Assembly (NCBI GenBank): GCA_021813765.1
Contig: JAKAJM010000022.1
Coordinates: 1-33,720, forward strand
Length of the DNA: 33,720 bases
Direction of reading: 5' to 3'
Source of the DNA: Nitrospirota bacterium
GTDB lineage: Bacteria > Nitrospirota > Thermodesulfovibrionia > Thermodesulfovibrionales > JdFR-88
Made by a program: the position numbers and the translations under genes. This document shows, in pieces, positions 24,063-32,279 of the stretch; position 1 is the first letter of the stretch; the number at the start of each line of letters is the position of its first letter. Below the pieces are notes generated by a model. That model made no database searches. It saw only the letters and a list, made by a program, of their open reading frames with translations, and was not told the origin of the DNA.

Positions 24063-24091
24063 TTAATTATCATAGGAAATTTTATTATAAT
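24063..24091 (+). promoter_or_regulatory. Candidate promoter for thioredoxin operon
   Basis: TATAAT at 24086-24091 has a poor -35 match (TTAATT, 24063-24068) at 17-base spacing. The same AT-rich core also reads TATAAT on the minus strand, so it may serve proS as well. Weak evidence. Confidence 0.35.
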
Positions 24092-24200
24092 ATAAAGAAT
24101 AAACGCTCACGCGAAATGAATTAAGCAAAAAAAATTACAGAGATTTGCCGCGGTCTTGCCGCGGGCGGAATGTTAATAATTCATGCAGGAGGGTCGGCAT

Positions 24201-24530
24201 ATGGCGGAAGGAGTTTCTGCAGTTACATCGGCGACTTGGGATAATGAAGTGCTTAAATTCGGGGGCCTCGTCATGGTCGATTTCTGGGCTGCGTGGTGCG
24301 GGCCTTGCCGCATAATAGCTCCTACTGTCGAAGAGCTGGCCGGGGAGTATGCCGGCAGGATGAAGGTCATGAAACTTAACACGGATGAGAACCCGGATGT
24401 GGCAAGCAAGTACAAGATAATGGGGATACCCACCCTTATATTCTTCAAGAACGGCGAGAAGGTGGAGCAGATAGTCGGGGCCGTACCAAAACCCCAGTTG
24501 AAGGCCAAGATAGACTCGCTTCTGGGCTAG
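24201..24530 (+). CDS. trxA: Thioredoxin
   Basis: 109 residues, normal for thioredoxin, a cytoplasmic disulfide reductant. The active site is WCGPC (C33, C36) in [12 protein letters not shown]; the cis-proline is in GIPTLIFF; the fold runs full length with [14 protein letters not shown]. The start at 24201 is preceded by AGGAGGG at the right distance, so I prefer it to an ATG 18 bases upstream that would sit ahead of that site. It is followed 8 bases later by a TlpA-like thiol protein, giving one cytoplasmic and one exported redox protein together. Confidence 0.96.
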   Translation: MAEGVSAVTSATWDNEVLKFGGLVMVDFWAAWCGPCRIIAPTVEELAGEYAGRMKVMKLNTDENPDVASKYKIMGIPTLIFFKNGEKVEQIVGAVPKPQLKAKIDSLLG

Positions 24531-24538
24531 AAAGGAAT

Positions 24539-25072
24539 ATGAGCTTGCGGAAGAAGAAGTTCTTTTTGCCCGTTGCCGCAGTGGTTTGCGCTTTGATCTT
24601 TCTCTTTTCGTACGGCTGCAAGAAAAAAGCGCCTTCCACGCCCGTTGTCGGCGTGCAGGCCCCGGACTTCTCCCTTACGGACATTAATGGGCAGACCAGA
24701 AGTCTTTCTTCCATGAAGGGCAAGGTCGTGGTTGTTGATTTCTGGGCCACATGGTGCCCTCCGTGCCAGGAGTCCATCCCGACGATGAACAGGATATACA
24801 GCCGGTTCAAAGGGAAGGATTTCGCGATGCTTGGCATATCCATAGATGACGATGCGGGGGCTGATGCGCAGGTAAAGAGCTTCGTAAAGGATTTTCAGGT
24901 CCTTTATCCGGTTGCAAGGGATGACAAGGACATTGCGGACGAGTATGGGGTAAGCGGGATACCAAACCTTTTCATAATTGACAAGGACGGGGTCATACGC
25001 GCACACCATATGGGGTTCAGTCCGGATGAATTTGACGAGATCGCAAACGAGATACAGGGGCTGTTGAAATAA
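24539..25072 (+). CDS. TlpA/ResA-like thiol-disulfide lipoprotein
   Basis: 177 residues. Basic N-terminus, hydrophobic stretch 9-24 and the lipobox FSYGC (C27) mark a lipoprotein, facing the periplasm. The redoxin domain begins APDFSLTDINGQ and has active-site WCPPC (C73, C76), TlpA/ResA type, followed by LGISIDDD and GIPNLFIIDKDG with the cis-proline. Such proteins reduce disulfides in apocytochromes c or other envelope proteins; which partner applies here is unknown. It sits between thioredoxin (8-base gap) and ffh (8-base gap). Confidence 0.9.
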   Translation: MSLRKKKFFLPVAAVVCALIFLFSYGCKKKAPSTPVVGVQAPDFSLTDINGQTRSLSSMKGKVVVVDFWATWCPPCQESIPTMNRIYSRFKGKDFAMLGISIDDDAGADAQVKSFVKDFQVLYPVARDDKDIADEYGVSGIPNLFIIDKDGVIRAHHMGFSPDEFDEIANEIQGLLK

Positions 25073-25080
25073 AATAGAAA

Positions 25081-26403
25081 ATGCTTGAGAACCTTGGCGA
25101 AAGACTTGAAGGAATATTTAAAAAGCTGAAGGGCAGGGGGCTTCTGAAGGAGCAGGACATAGAGCTTGCTCTGAAGGAAGTGAGGGTGGCCCTGCTTGAA
25201 GCGGACGTCAACTTCCGCGTGGTCAAGGACTTTATCGCATCGGTAAAGGAAAAGGCTACCGGCAAGGCCGTCCTTGAGAGTCTCACACCCGGGCAGCAGG
25301 TGGTGAAGATCGTCCATGGCGAGATATGCCAGCTCCTTGGCGGCTCGGAGGACAGGATAAAGCTTGCGCCAAACCCGCCCACGGTAATAATGATGATAGG
25401 CCTCCAGGGCTCTGGAAAGACTACGACCTCCGCGAAGCTGGCCAGGATATTCAAAAAAGAGGGCAGAAGGCCCATGCTCGTGGCAGCGGACCTCCAGAGA
25501 CCCGCCGCCGTGGACCAGCTTATCACCCTTGGGAAGCAGATAGACATCCCGGTGCATTTTACCAGGGAGAAAATGACGCCCGCGGCCCTGGCCTCAGAAG
25601 CGCTCAGGAAGGCAAAACTTGAAGCTAGAGACATAGTCATCATCGATACGGCGGGCCGGCTGCACATAGACCAGGCCCTGATGGCTGAGCTCAAGGAGAT
25701 AAAAAAGGAGACCTCGCCCCACGAGACCCTGCTTGTGGCAGATTCCATGACCGGACAGGAAGCGGTCAATATCGCCAAGACGTTCAACGAGGAAATAGGG
25801 GTTGAAGGCGTAATACTCACGAAGATGGACGGAGATGCCAGAGGCGGCGCCGCCCTCTCGATAAAGGCCGTTACCGGCAAGCCCATCAAGTACATAGGCG
25901 TCGGTGAAAAACTGGACATGCTGGAGGCCTTTCACCCGGATAGGGTAGCCTCAAGGGTGCTGGGCATGGGCGATGTGCTCTCCCTCATAGAAAAGGCGCA
26001 GAGCGCATACGATCTGGCCGAGGCGGAAAAGATGGGCAAGAAGCTGATGTCCGAGTCCTTCACTTTTGAAGATCTGCGCGACCAGCTCAAAAAGGTACGC
26101 AGCATGGGCCCCATCGAGAGCCTCCTTGGAATGATACCCGGCCTGGGCGCAAAGCTCAAGAATGTAAAGGTGGATGAGAGGGAGTTCGTCAAGATAGAGG
26201 CGGTCATCAACTCCATGACGCCGTCCGAGCGCAGAAACCACCATCTCTTGAACGGAAGCAGGAGAAGACGCATAGCAATAGGAAGCGGCACCAATGTTTC
26301 AGATGTTAACCGCGTGGTCAAGCAATACGTTGAAATGAAAAAGATGCTCAAGATGTTTAAGGGCGGTAAAGGCTTCAGGCTCCCCAAAATAGCCGGGTTT
26401 TAG
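25081..26403 (+). CDS. ffh: Signal recognition particle protein Ffh (SRP54)
   Basis: 440 residues, typical for bacterial Ffh, the GTPase that binds SRP RNA and signal peptides and docks with FtsY at the membrane. The N-domain (1-85) has the ALLEADVN motif; the G-domain holds GLQGSGKTTT (107-116), DTAGR (189-193) and TKMDG (247-251); the methionine-bearing M-domain has LLGMIPGLG (about 348-356) and the RNA-binding LNGSRRRRIAIGSG (about 394-407). The tail is short. Its RNA partner is at 15519 in this window. The gene ends the plus-strand run, just before a strong terminator. Confidence 0.97.
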   Translation: MLENLGERLEGIFKKLKGRGLLKEQDIELALKEVRVALLEADVNFRVVKDFIASVKEKATGKAVLESLTPGQQVVKIVHGEICQLLGGSEDRIKLAPNPPTVIMMIGLQGSGKTTTSAKLARIFKKEGRRPMLVAADLQRPAAVDQLITLGKQIDIPVHFTREKMTPAALASEALRKAKLEARDIVIIDTAGRLHIDQALMAELKEIKKETSPHETLLVADSMTGQEAVNIAKTFNEEIGVEGVILTKMDGDARGGAALSIKAVTGKPIKYIGVGEKLDMLEAFHPDRVASRVLGMGDVLSLIEKAQSAYDLAEAEKMGKKLMSESFTFEDLRDQLKKVRSMGPIESLLGMIPGLGAKLKNVKVDEREFVKIEAVINSMTPSERRNHHLLNGSRRRRIAIGSGTNVSDVNRVVKQYVEMKKMLKMFKGGKGFRLPKIAGF

Positions 26404-26480
26404 GCATTTCTTTACAAAAGGAAAAACACTGCTAAATCAATAGGTTTGCTTTAAATTGTTAAAGTGAAACGTTGAATTTT

Positions 26481-26508
26481 GCCCGGCAGCAGCCGGGCTT
26501 TTGTTTTT
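26481..26508 (+). terminator. Intrinsic terminator after ffh
   Basis: GCCCGGC (26481-26487), loop AGCA, GCCGGGC (26492-26498), then TTTTGTTTTT. A perfect 7-bp GC stem with a T run on the plus strand, 78 bases after the ffh stop. The minus-strand reading lacks a T run, so it acts mainly one way. Confidence 0.88.
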
Positions 26509-26890
26509 ATTGTCCGGTCAGCACCGGGATAAGAGTCAGGGCCGCAAGGGCAATGAAGAGGATAATCCCGGCCGTTATGGCTTTTTTTCTGCCGGTTCTG
26601 CCTCTGTCGATGAAGGGTATCAGCACGAAAGAAAGCACAAAGATGGACGGCAGCAAGACGGTGCCCATGATGGCCCATTTGCCGGGGAAATATCTGAGGA
26701 GCTGATATATCCACAGGAAATACCATTCCGGCCTCGGCTGGTATGGGGCCGTCAGGTCTATGGCCGGGCCTACTCTGGGCGGATACAGGAGGGCCGTCGC
26801 TATTATGGCCTCGATGGCCAGCAGGGCCGCCAGCAGGACGTACCTCAGATAATAGGGGTAGAGCGCTTTTTTCTTTCCATTTTGGCTCAT
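26507..26890 (-). CDS. petD: Cytochrome b/b6 C-terminal part (subunit IV-like)
   Basis: 127 residues with three membrane helices (about 15-37, 74-97 and 105-126). It carries the quinol-oxidation-site motif PEWY in APYQPRPEWYFLWIYQLL, the mark of the C-terminal half of cytochrome b or subunit IV of b6f. I choose the ATG at 26890, which overlaps the cytochrome b stop as ATGA; the frame is open another 26 codons upstream but inside the cytochrome gene. It is the last gene of the long minus-strand run. No cytochrome c1 or f gene is adjacent. Confidence 0.9.
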   Translation of the reverse strand: MSQNGKKKALYPYYLRYVLLAALLAIEAIIATALLYPPRVGPAIDLTAPYQPRPEWYFLWIYQLLRYFPGKWAIMGTVLLPSIFVLSFVLIPFIDRGRTGRKKAITAGIILFIALAALTLIPVLTGQ

Positions 26891-27537
26891 AGGCCGCCCG
26901 ATATGCCCTGTCTCTTTACCATGTGGAAATGGGCCCAGAAGACAAGCATCAGCCCGAAGGGTATCCACAGGACGTGCAAGCTGTAGAACCGCACCAGGGT
27001 CGCTCCGGCAACCTCCGGCCCTCCGCGCAAAAGGGTCTCAATCAGCGGCCCTGCGCCTGGGACGGTCCTTGCCATGGATGTGCCCACTACCGTCGCCCAG
27101 TAGGCCTTCTGGTCCCACGGCAGCAGATAGCCGGTAAAGCCGGAGGCCATTATGAGCACAAACCCTATCGCGCCCGCCATCCAGTTGAGCTCTCTCGGAG
27201 GCCTGTAAGCCCTGTGCACGAAAACCCTGACGGCGTGAAGAAGGACAAATATTATTAGCAGGTTCGCGCTCCATTTATGAATGCTCCTTATTCCCCATCC
27301 GAACCACACCTTGTCATGGAGCGCCACCATGCTTGAATAGGCGTCCCTGCCGGAGGGCACGTAATAGATAGACAGTAGCAGCCCGGTGATGAGCGAAATC
27401 AGGAAGGCGGTAAACGCCATGCCCCCAAGGCAGTAGGAGACGTTTATTTTTTCAGGCAGTGCCCTGGCAAGGAAATTCCTGTGAGGTTCTTTTATCCCGA
27501 ACCATGAATCCAGAAGGTTTGTAATGGCCCGTATCAT
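26887..27537 (-). CDS. petB: Cytochrome b6-type subunit (N-terminal half of cytochrome b)
   Basis: 216 residues, the length of cytochrome b6, part of a quinol-cytochrome oxidoreductase in the inner membrane. Four helices hold heme ligands H87/H188 and H101/H203; the spacings of 14 and 15 fit the b6 type. C36 in NVSYCLGG aligns with the cysteine that in b6f complexes covalently binds an extra heme (c-n), so a third heme is possible. Other motifs: SIHKWSANL, TGYLLPWDQ. The order Rieske - b6 - subunit IV is that of menaquinol or plastoquinol oxidase operons. The stop overlaps the next start. Confidence 0.93.
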   Translation of the reverse strand: MIRAITNLLDSWFGIKEPHRNFLARALPEKINVSYCLGGMAFTAFLISLITGLLLSIYYVPSGRDAYSSMVALHDKVWFGWGIRSIHKWSANLLIIFVLLHAVRVFVHRAYRPPRELNWMAGAIGFVLIMASGFTGYLLPWDQKAYWATVVGTSMARTVPGAGPLIETLLRGGPEVAGATLVRFYSLHVLWIPFGLMLVFWAHFHMVKRQGISGGL

Positions 27538-27543
27538 TTTTGA

Positions 27544-27975
27544 TCAGGCCCTTATGCCGATATAGAAAAAGCCGTTCTTGATAAAATGAGGCAGCCTGGT
27601 GAGAGGCTTTGGGGGAGGGCCGCCGGTAACACGCCCGGTCATGTCGTATCTGCCGCCATGGCATGGGCACAAAAACTCGTTTTCGACAAAGTTCCAGTTT
27701 ACATAGCATCCCATATGGGAGCACACAGGGGACAGCACGAAAAGGTCCTTGTCTCTTCTTACAACGAACGCCTTATGGGTGAGCCCACGGAACGGGAATT
27801 CAACCTGTTTTACCCCTATCCTTGGCAGGTCGTCCACGTCGATCGTCTTTACGAAAAAAGTCTTTATGTCTCCACGGCCGTCCCGGTACAGGTAGGGCAG
27901 GGCAGCCAGGCATCCAAGGCCCAGCGCGCCATAAGCGGATTTGAGCAGCCATGACAGGAAATCTCTTCTTTGCAC
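27544..27975 (-). CDS. petC: Rieske iron-sulfur protein of the bc/b6f complex
   Basis: 143 residues. The 2Fe-2S ligands are C85 and H87 (CSHMGC) and C103 and H106 (CPCHGG), with C90 and C105 forming the usual disulfide. The N-terminus MQRRDFLSWLLK has a twin-arginine motif before a hydrophobic stretch (about 13-29), consistent with Tat export and a membrane anchor. The soluble domain passes electrons from quinol to a c-type cytochrome. The stop is 6 bases before petB. Upstream, a 52-base A/T-rich gap separates it from the HU gene on the same strand. Confidence 0.95.
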   Translation of the reverse strand: MQRRDFLSWLLKSAYGALGLGCLAALPYLYRDGRGDIKTFFVKTIDVDDLPRIGVKQVEFPFRGLTHKAFVVRRDKDLFVLSPVCSHMGCYVNWNFVENEFLCPCHGGRYDMTGRVTGGPPPKPLTRLPHFIKNGFFYIGIRA

Positions 27976-28027
27976 TGCCGGGTATACTTTTTTATTTTTT
28001 TGTTTTTTGCCTATGGGCTTTTTTATC

Positions 28028-28351
28028 TTAAGAGTGGCCTATGACCTGCCCGGCCGGGCCAGGCTTTTCAGGCTCCGGGTTGAGCGATTCCTTGAGGGCT
28101 TTGCCCATCTTGAAATGCAGCGCCACCTTTTGCGGGACATCAACACTGGCCCCGGTCTTGGGGTTTCTTGCCCTCCGGGGTTTTCTTGCCCTCAGCCTGA
28201 AGTTGCCAAATCCCCTTATCTCTATCTTGTCCCCCTTGGCCAGGGAATCTTTCATGCTGTCAAACACGGTGTCCACTATTATCTCTGTCTGCTTGAGGGT
28301 CAGGCCTTCCACCTTTGCCGCGACTTTTTCTATAAGGCCGGATTTAGTCAT
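28028..28351 (-). CDS. HU/IHF family DNA-bending protein
   Basis: 107 residues of the HU/IHF family. N-terminal MTKSGLIEKVAAKVEGLTLKQ forms the dimer helices; the DNA-binding arm has IRGFGNFRLRARKPRRARNPKTG with the intercalating proline, then VPQKVALHFKMGKALKE. It ends with an extra tail of about 15 residues (PEPEKPGPAGQVIGHS). IHF-beta-like features (GFGNFRLR) are present but HU and IHF cannot be told apart safely. It sits directly after rpsA and sppA, the same place as the IHF-beta gene downstream of rpsA in many proteobacteria. Confidence 0.9.
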   Translation of the reverse strand: MTKSGLIEKVAAKVEGLTLKQTEIIVDTVFDSMKDSLAKGDKIEIRGFGNFRLRARKPRRARNPKTGASVDVPQKVALHFKMGKALKESLNPEPEKPGPAGQVIGHS

Positions 28352-28366
28352 GATTCCATAACCTCC

Positions 28367-29209
28367 CTATGGAGCAAATAGATAGCCTATTTTAAAGGAC
28401 GGATAGATGTCTGAAAAAGAAGAGACCTTGGATTTGAAGATCCCAAGTATGCCCTTGCTCCTCTTTTTTTCCACAATGACGGGCCTGCCTTTGATGCCGG
28501 CCATCGTCTTTGCCGCGTTTATGGCGTCCTCAAGGTCGCCAAGCTGGTCAACAAGGCCAAGCGCCTTGGCCTGCTGGCCGGTGAATATGCGCCCGTCGGC
28601 AAGCTTCCTGACCACATCAACAGGCATTTTTCTGCCGGCCGCCACGGCCTCGATGAACTGCTCGTGCACATTGTCGAGCGTCCCCTGGAGGATGCGGCGC
28701 TGCTCGGGGGTCAAGCTCTTGAAGAGAGACCCTATATCCTTGTTTTTTCCGCTTTTTATTATCTCCGCCTTCACCCCGATCTTGCTCAGGAGCCCCTGCA
28801 CGTTGGGCACCTCCATTATCACCCCTATTGAGCCGGTTATGGTTCCGGGGTTTGCGAATATCTTCGTGGCCGCAACAGAGATGTAATATCCGCCCGAGGC
28901 GGCCAGCGACCCCATTGAGACGACGATGTCCTTTTTGGCAGCGGCCTTTTTTACCTCTTCATAAATCTCCTGAGAGGGGCCCACTCCGCCCCCGGGACTG
29001 TCGATGCGAAGGACAATGGCCTTTATAGAGGGGTCATCCGCAAACTGCTTAAGAGAGGAAATTACCTCGCCGGACCGGGTTATCGTCCCCTCGATCCTGA
29101 TGAGACCGATCTTTTCTCCGGCCTGTATCCTGGAGAAAAGTGACATGGCGGCGGCGATTATCAGCAGTAGCAGCACCATGCCCGTCAGAACGAGGCAGAC
29201 TTTTTTCAA
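28367..29209 (-). CDS. sppA: Signal peptide peptidase SppA (short form)
   Basis: 280 residues, the short type of SppA (S49 peptidase) seen in Gram-positives and many deltas, against the doubled 600-residue E. coli form. One N-terminal membrane helix (about 4-26), then a periplasmic catalytic domain. The nucleophile is S105 in LAASGGYYI and the general base is a lysine in SGKNKDIGS (K155 or K157). It degrades leftover signal peptides in the membrane. Motifs RIDSPGGG and GSIGVI are family marks. It lies 27 bases after rpsA and 15 before the HU gene. Confidence 0.93.
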   Translation of the reverse strand: MKKVCLVLTGMVLLLLIIAAAMSLFSRIQAGEKIGLIRIEGTITRSGEVISSLKQFADDPSIKAIVLRIDSPGGGVGPSQEIYEEVKKAAAKKDIVVSMGSLAASGGYYISVAATKIFANPGTITGSIGVIMEVPNVQGLLSKIGVKAEIIKSGKNKDIGSLFKSLTPEQRRILQGTLDNVHEQFIEAVAAGRKMPVDVVRKLADGRIFTGQQAKALGLVDQLGDLEDAINAAKTMAGIKGRPVIVEKKRSKGILGIFKSKVSSFSDIYPSFKIGYLFAP

Positions 29210-29236
29210 TTTTTTCCCCTGGTCCCCTTCAATATT

Positions 29237-30820
29237 TTATTCCTCAGACTGAATATGATGCGCCCTGACATTCTTCATGCTCAGGCCGATCTTGCGGTTG
29301 TCAAGATCGATCTTGATGATCCTGGCCCATATGATATCGTCTTCCCTGAGGGGGTTTTCCTCGTCTTTCATCGCCTCGGAGGAATAGACCAGGCCTTCTA
29401 TCTCTCCCTGCATCTCCACGAATATTCCAAAGTCGGTAAGCCTTAGCACCTTGCACTCGACTTCGTCACCCAGATGCAGGCTCTGCGGTATCTCCTCCAG
29501 CCACGGATCGGGCTTAAGCTGCTTGACCCCCAGCGCGATCCTCTCCTTTTCGGGCTCCACGGACAGGACGACTGCGTCCAGTTTCTGGCCCTTTTTTATT
29601 ATCTCCTGCGGATGCTTTATGTGCTTGGTCCAGGACAGGTCGGAGATGTGAATAAGGCCGTCAACCCCTTCAGGCAGGCCGATGAACACGCCAAAGTCGG
29701 TGACGCTCTTTACCTTGCCGGAGACCGGCTTGCCCGGAGCGTAATTTTCCGCGACAAGCTGCCAGGGAGAGGCCTTAAGCTGTTTAAGCGACAGCGAAAG
29801 TCTCCTTTCGTCCTTGTCTGCCTTGAGCACAAGCGCCTCAACCTCTTCTCCGGCCTGGAGGTACTTTGAGGGATGCTTGGGTTTCGGGGCCCAGTCCATC
29901 TCGGATACGTGAACCAGGCCTTCAAGTCCTTCTTCCACCTTTATGAAGGCCCCGTAGTCCGTGATGCTGACGACCTTGCCGGCGACCTTGGTCCCGGCTG
30001 GATATTTTTCATCCACATTGCCCCATGGGTCGGGCATCTTCTGCTTGTACCCCAGGGTGACTTTCTCATTTTCAGGGTCGAACTTAAGGACAAGCACTTC
30101 CGTTTCCTGGCCAACCTTGAGCATCTCTGAGGGATGCGAGATCCTCCCCCATGACATATCCGATATATGGAGCAGACCGTCTATGCCGCCCAGGTCTATG
30201 AACGCGCCGTAATCGGTGATGTTCTTGACAACGCCTTTAAGCACGGCGCCTTCCTGGAGGTGTTTCAGGGTCTCCGTTTTCTTCTTCTGTCTTTCCTCAT
30301 CGATCAGGCTCTTGCGTGAGACGACCAGGGTAGAGTGCTTGTTGTTGGTCTTGAGCACCTTGAACATCAGGGACTTGCCTATGAACGAGTCTATCTCGTT
30401 CACCCTTACCCCGGCGTGCGAGCCCGGCAGGAAGGCCTTGAGCCCGTAAACGTCAACGAAAAGGCCGCCCTTGGTCTTGCCGGTTATGACGCCCTCGACC
30501 GGCTGCTCTTTGCCCATCGCCTCCTCTATGCGTTCCCAGGCCTTTATCCTTACAGCCTTCCTCCTTGAAAGCACCACCATGCCTTCCCTGTCGGAAAGCT
30601 GCTGCACATATACTTCCAGGACGTCACCCGGGCGCATCTGTCCCATCTCCGACTCGGAGAACTCATCCCGGGAAATGAAGCCCTCGGACTTGTAGCCTAC
30701 ATCCACCACCATCCCGTTTTCCTTGACCGATATCACCTTGCCTTTTATCAAGGTCCCGGGCTCGATCTCATGGAAACTCTGCTCATAAAGCTCTTGAAGT
30801 TCGTTTTCGTTCATATCCAC
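29237..30820 (-). CDS. rpsA: Ribosomal protein S1, six S1 domains
   Basis: 527 residues carrying six S1 RNA-binding repeats at about 20-86, 105-170, 189-257, 275-345, 362-432 and 449-517. This is close to the 557-residue E. coli form. S1 helps the 30S subunit bind and unfold mRNA leaders. Repeats 3-6 are the most alike (ITDYGAFIDL, ITDYGAFIKV, VTDFGVFIGL, LTDFGIFVEM) and repeats 1-2 are the most divergent, which is the usual pattern for ribosome anchoring. The stop of ispH lies 5 bases upstream, so the two are co-transcribed. The start MDMNENELQ could also be Met-3. Confidence 0.96.
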   Translation of the reverse strand: MDMNENELQELYEQSFHEIEPGTLIKGKVISVKENGMVVDVGYKSEGFISRDEFSESEMGQMRPGDVLEVYVQQLSDREGMVVLSRRKAVRIKAWERIEEAMGKEQPVEGVITGKTKGGLFVDVYGLKAFLPGSHAGVRVNEIDSFIGKSLMFKVLKTNNKHSTLVVSRKSLIDEERQKKKTETLKHLQEGAVLKGVVKNITDYGAFIDLGGIDGLLHISDMSWGRISHPSEMLKVGQETEVLVLKFDPENEKVTLGYKQKMPDPWGNVDEKYPAGTKVAGKVVSITDYGAFIKVEEGLEGLVHVSEMDWAPKPKHPSKYLQAGEEVEALVLKADKDERRLSLSLKQLKASPWQLVAENYAPGKPVSGKVKSVTDFGVFIGLPEGVDGLIHISDLSWTKHIKHPQEIIKKGQKLDAVVLSVEPEKERIALGVKQLKPDPWLEEIPQSLHLGDEVECKVLRLTDFGIFVEMQGEIEGLVYSSEAMKDEENPLREDDIIWARIIKIDLDNRKIGLSMKNVRAHHIQSEE

Positions 30821-30825
30821 TGTTT

Positions 30826-31671
30826 TTACGTCCTCCCGTATCCTTTTAAGACTTTGATAACTTCATCTATTATCCAATCCGGGGTGGAAGCCCCGGCCGT
30901 AAGCCCGACCCTTGCGGCCCTTTTGAACCAGTTCTCTTCAAGCTCGCTTGCGGTCTCTATATGATGAGTAGCTACGGAGAGATTTTCACAGAGCCTTGCA
31001 AGCTGCGTCGTGTTTGCGCTGTTTCTGCCGCCAACAACGAGCATGACGTCCACTCCTGTAGCTACTTCCTCCGTCTCCTTGAGCTTAAGAGCGGTCGAGC
31101 TGCATATTGTATTATAAACCTTAAGCTGCTTGGTCTGCTCAATCAGCCTGGAGACAAGTTTCTTAAGCTCTTCCACGGGTTGAGTGGTCTGCACGACGAG
31201 GCCGGCCCTGTTTTTTATCTCTTTGGACAAGCCCTCTGATCCCTTGACCACCCAGGCATCTTTGCCCGCGTAGCTCTTGAGGCCTATTACTTCGGGGTGC
31301 TCGATATCACCCAGGATGACAACCTGGTAGCCTTCATCCTTAAGAAGTTTAGCATAACGCTGGGCTTTTTGGACATAGGGGCAGGTCAGGTCCATCAGCT
31401 CGAAGCCCTCTTCTTCAAGCATGTTGCGGTCCTCTAGGGAAATGCCGTGCGTCCGTATGATGACCTTTTTTGCGCCTGCCCGCTTAAGTTCGGCGATATC
31501 ATTGGCCACCCCTATGCCCTTTGCGGCAAGCGCGTCTATCACCTGCGGGTTGTGAATTATAGGGCCCAGGGTGAAGACGTTTTTCTCCCTCAGCGCCACC
31601 TCGAATGCTTTGTTTATAGCCCGTTTTACCCCGAAGCAAAAGCCAGCGCTCTTGGCGACGACCAGTTTCAT
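30826..31671 (-). CDS. ispH: 4-hydroxy-3-methylbut-2-enyl diphosphate reductase (IspH/LytB)
   Basis: 281 residues, normal for IspH, the last enzyme of the MEP isoprenoid pathway, making IPP and DMAPP. The three Fe-S cysteines are C12, C97 and C190; substrate-binding histidines H40, H75 and H125, and the proton-donor glutamate E127 in GDIEHPEV, are all present. The start AKSAGFCFGVKRAI is canonical. The gene lies between plsC (ATGA overlap) and rpsA (5-base gap). The presence of IspH implies the MEP route, so this organism does not depend on the mevalonate pathway. Confidence 0.97.
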   Translation of the reverse strand: MKLVVAKSAGFCFGVKRAINKAFEVALREKNVFTLGPIIHNPQVIDALAAKGIGVANDIAELKRAGAKKVIIRTHGISLEDRNMLEEEGFELMDLTCPYVQKAQRYAKLLKDEGYQVVILGDIEHPEVIGLKSYAGKDAWVVKGSEGLSKEIKNRAGLVVQTTQPVEELKKLVSRLIEQTKQLKVYNTICSSTALKLKETEEVATGVDVMLVVGGRNSANTTQLARLCENLSVATHHIETASELEENWFKRAARVGLTAGASTPDWIIDEVIKVLKGYGRT

Positions 31672-32267
31672 GCTGTTTTAAGCCTCCCTATGCTCTCGAT
31701 GGCGCGGGATATGATGCTTTCGCCTTCCGCATCCGCGCAGTCAGGCGGCAGGCAGGGTGCGAACCTCACGGAAATCCTGGCCGGACGGGGAAATTTCCTC
31801 CCCACGGGAAGCGACCTGTCAGCCCCCTTTATATAGGCAGGCAGCACGGGCACCTTCGAAAGCCTTGCCAGAAGCTCAAGTCCGCGTTTAAAGCCCGCCC
31901 CCGATCCGTCCCCTGCTTTGTCCCTTTCGCCCGCCGGGAACATGGCGATGGCCTCCCCGCCGCAGAGCCTTTTAACAGTCTCCTTGATCGTCGTATGCGA
32001 CGAGCCTTCACGGCTCACGGGCAGAGAGAAGCTGCTTACGAACCTTCCTATGAGCGGATTTGTGAAAAGCTCTTTTTTAGCCAGGTATGTCATCCTGCGG
32101 TCTACCGCTGCCCCTATTATGAGAGGGTCCAGATAGCTCGAGTGGTTGGAGATCACTATCAGGCCGCCCTCGCGCGGTATGAACTCCCTGCCTGTGACCT
32201 CCAGGCAGTTGTACGCCCGGAAATAAACAAAAAACAAGTTTTTAAACGCAAAATAACAGTTTTTCAT
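31668..32267 (-). CDS. plsC: 1-acylglycerol-3-phosphate acyltransferase family protein (PlsC-like)
   Basis: 199 residues of the PlsC family, which acylates lysophosphatidate to phosphatidate at the membrane. Block I is NHSSYLD, with H42 and D47 as the catalytic pair. Block III reads FPAGERDKAG (110-119), where most members have FPEGTRS; the glutamate and threonine are replaced, so activity or specificity may differ. The N-terminus has a hydrophobic stretch (7-19) suitable for membrane contact. Position between cmk (12-base gap) and ispH (4-base overlap) is conserved in related operons. Confidence 0.88.
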   Translation of the reverse strand: MKNCYFAFKNLFFVYFRAYNCLEVTGREFIPREGGLIVISNHSSYLDPLIIGAAVDRRMTYLAKKELFTNPLIGRFVSSFSLPVSREGSSHTTIKETVKRLCGGEAIAMFPAGERDKAGDGSGAGFKRGLELLARLSKVPVLPAYIKGADRSLPVGRKFPRPARISVRFAPCLPPDCADAEGESIISRAIESIGRLKTA

Positions 32268-32279
32268 TTTATTTCAAGT

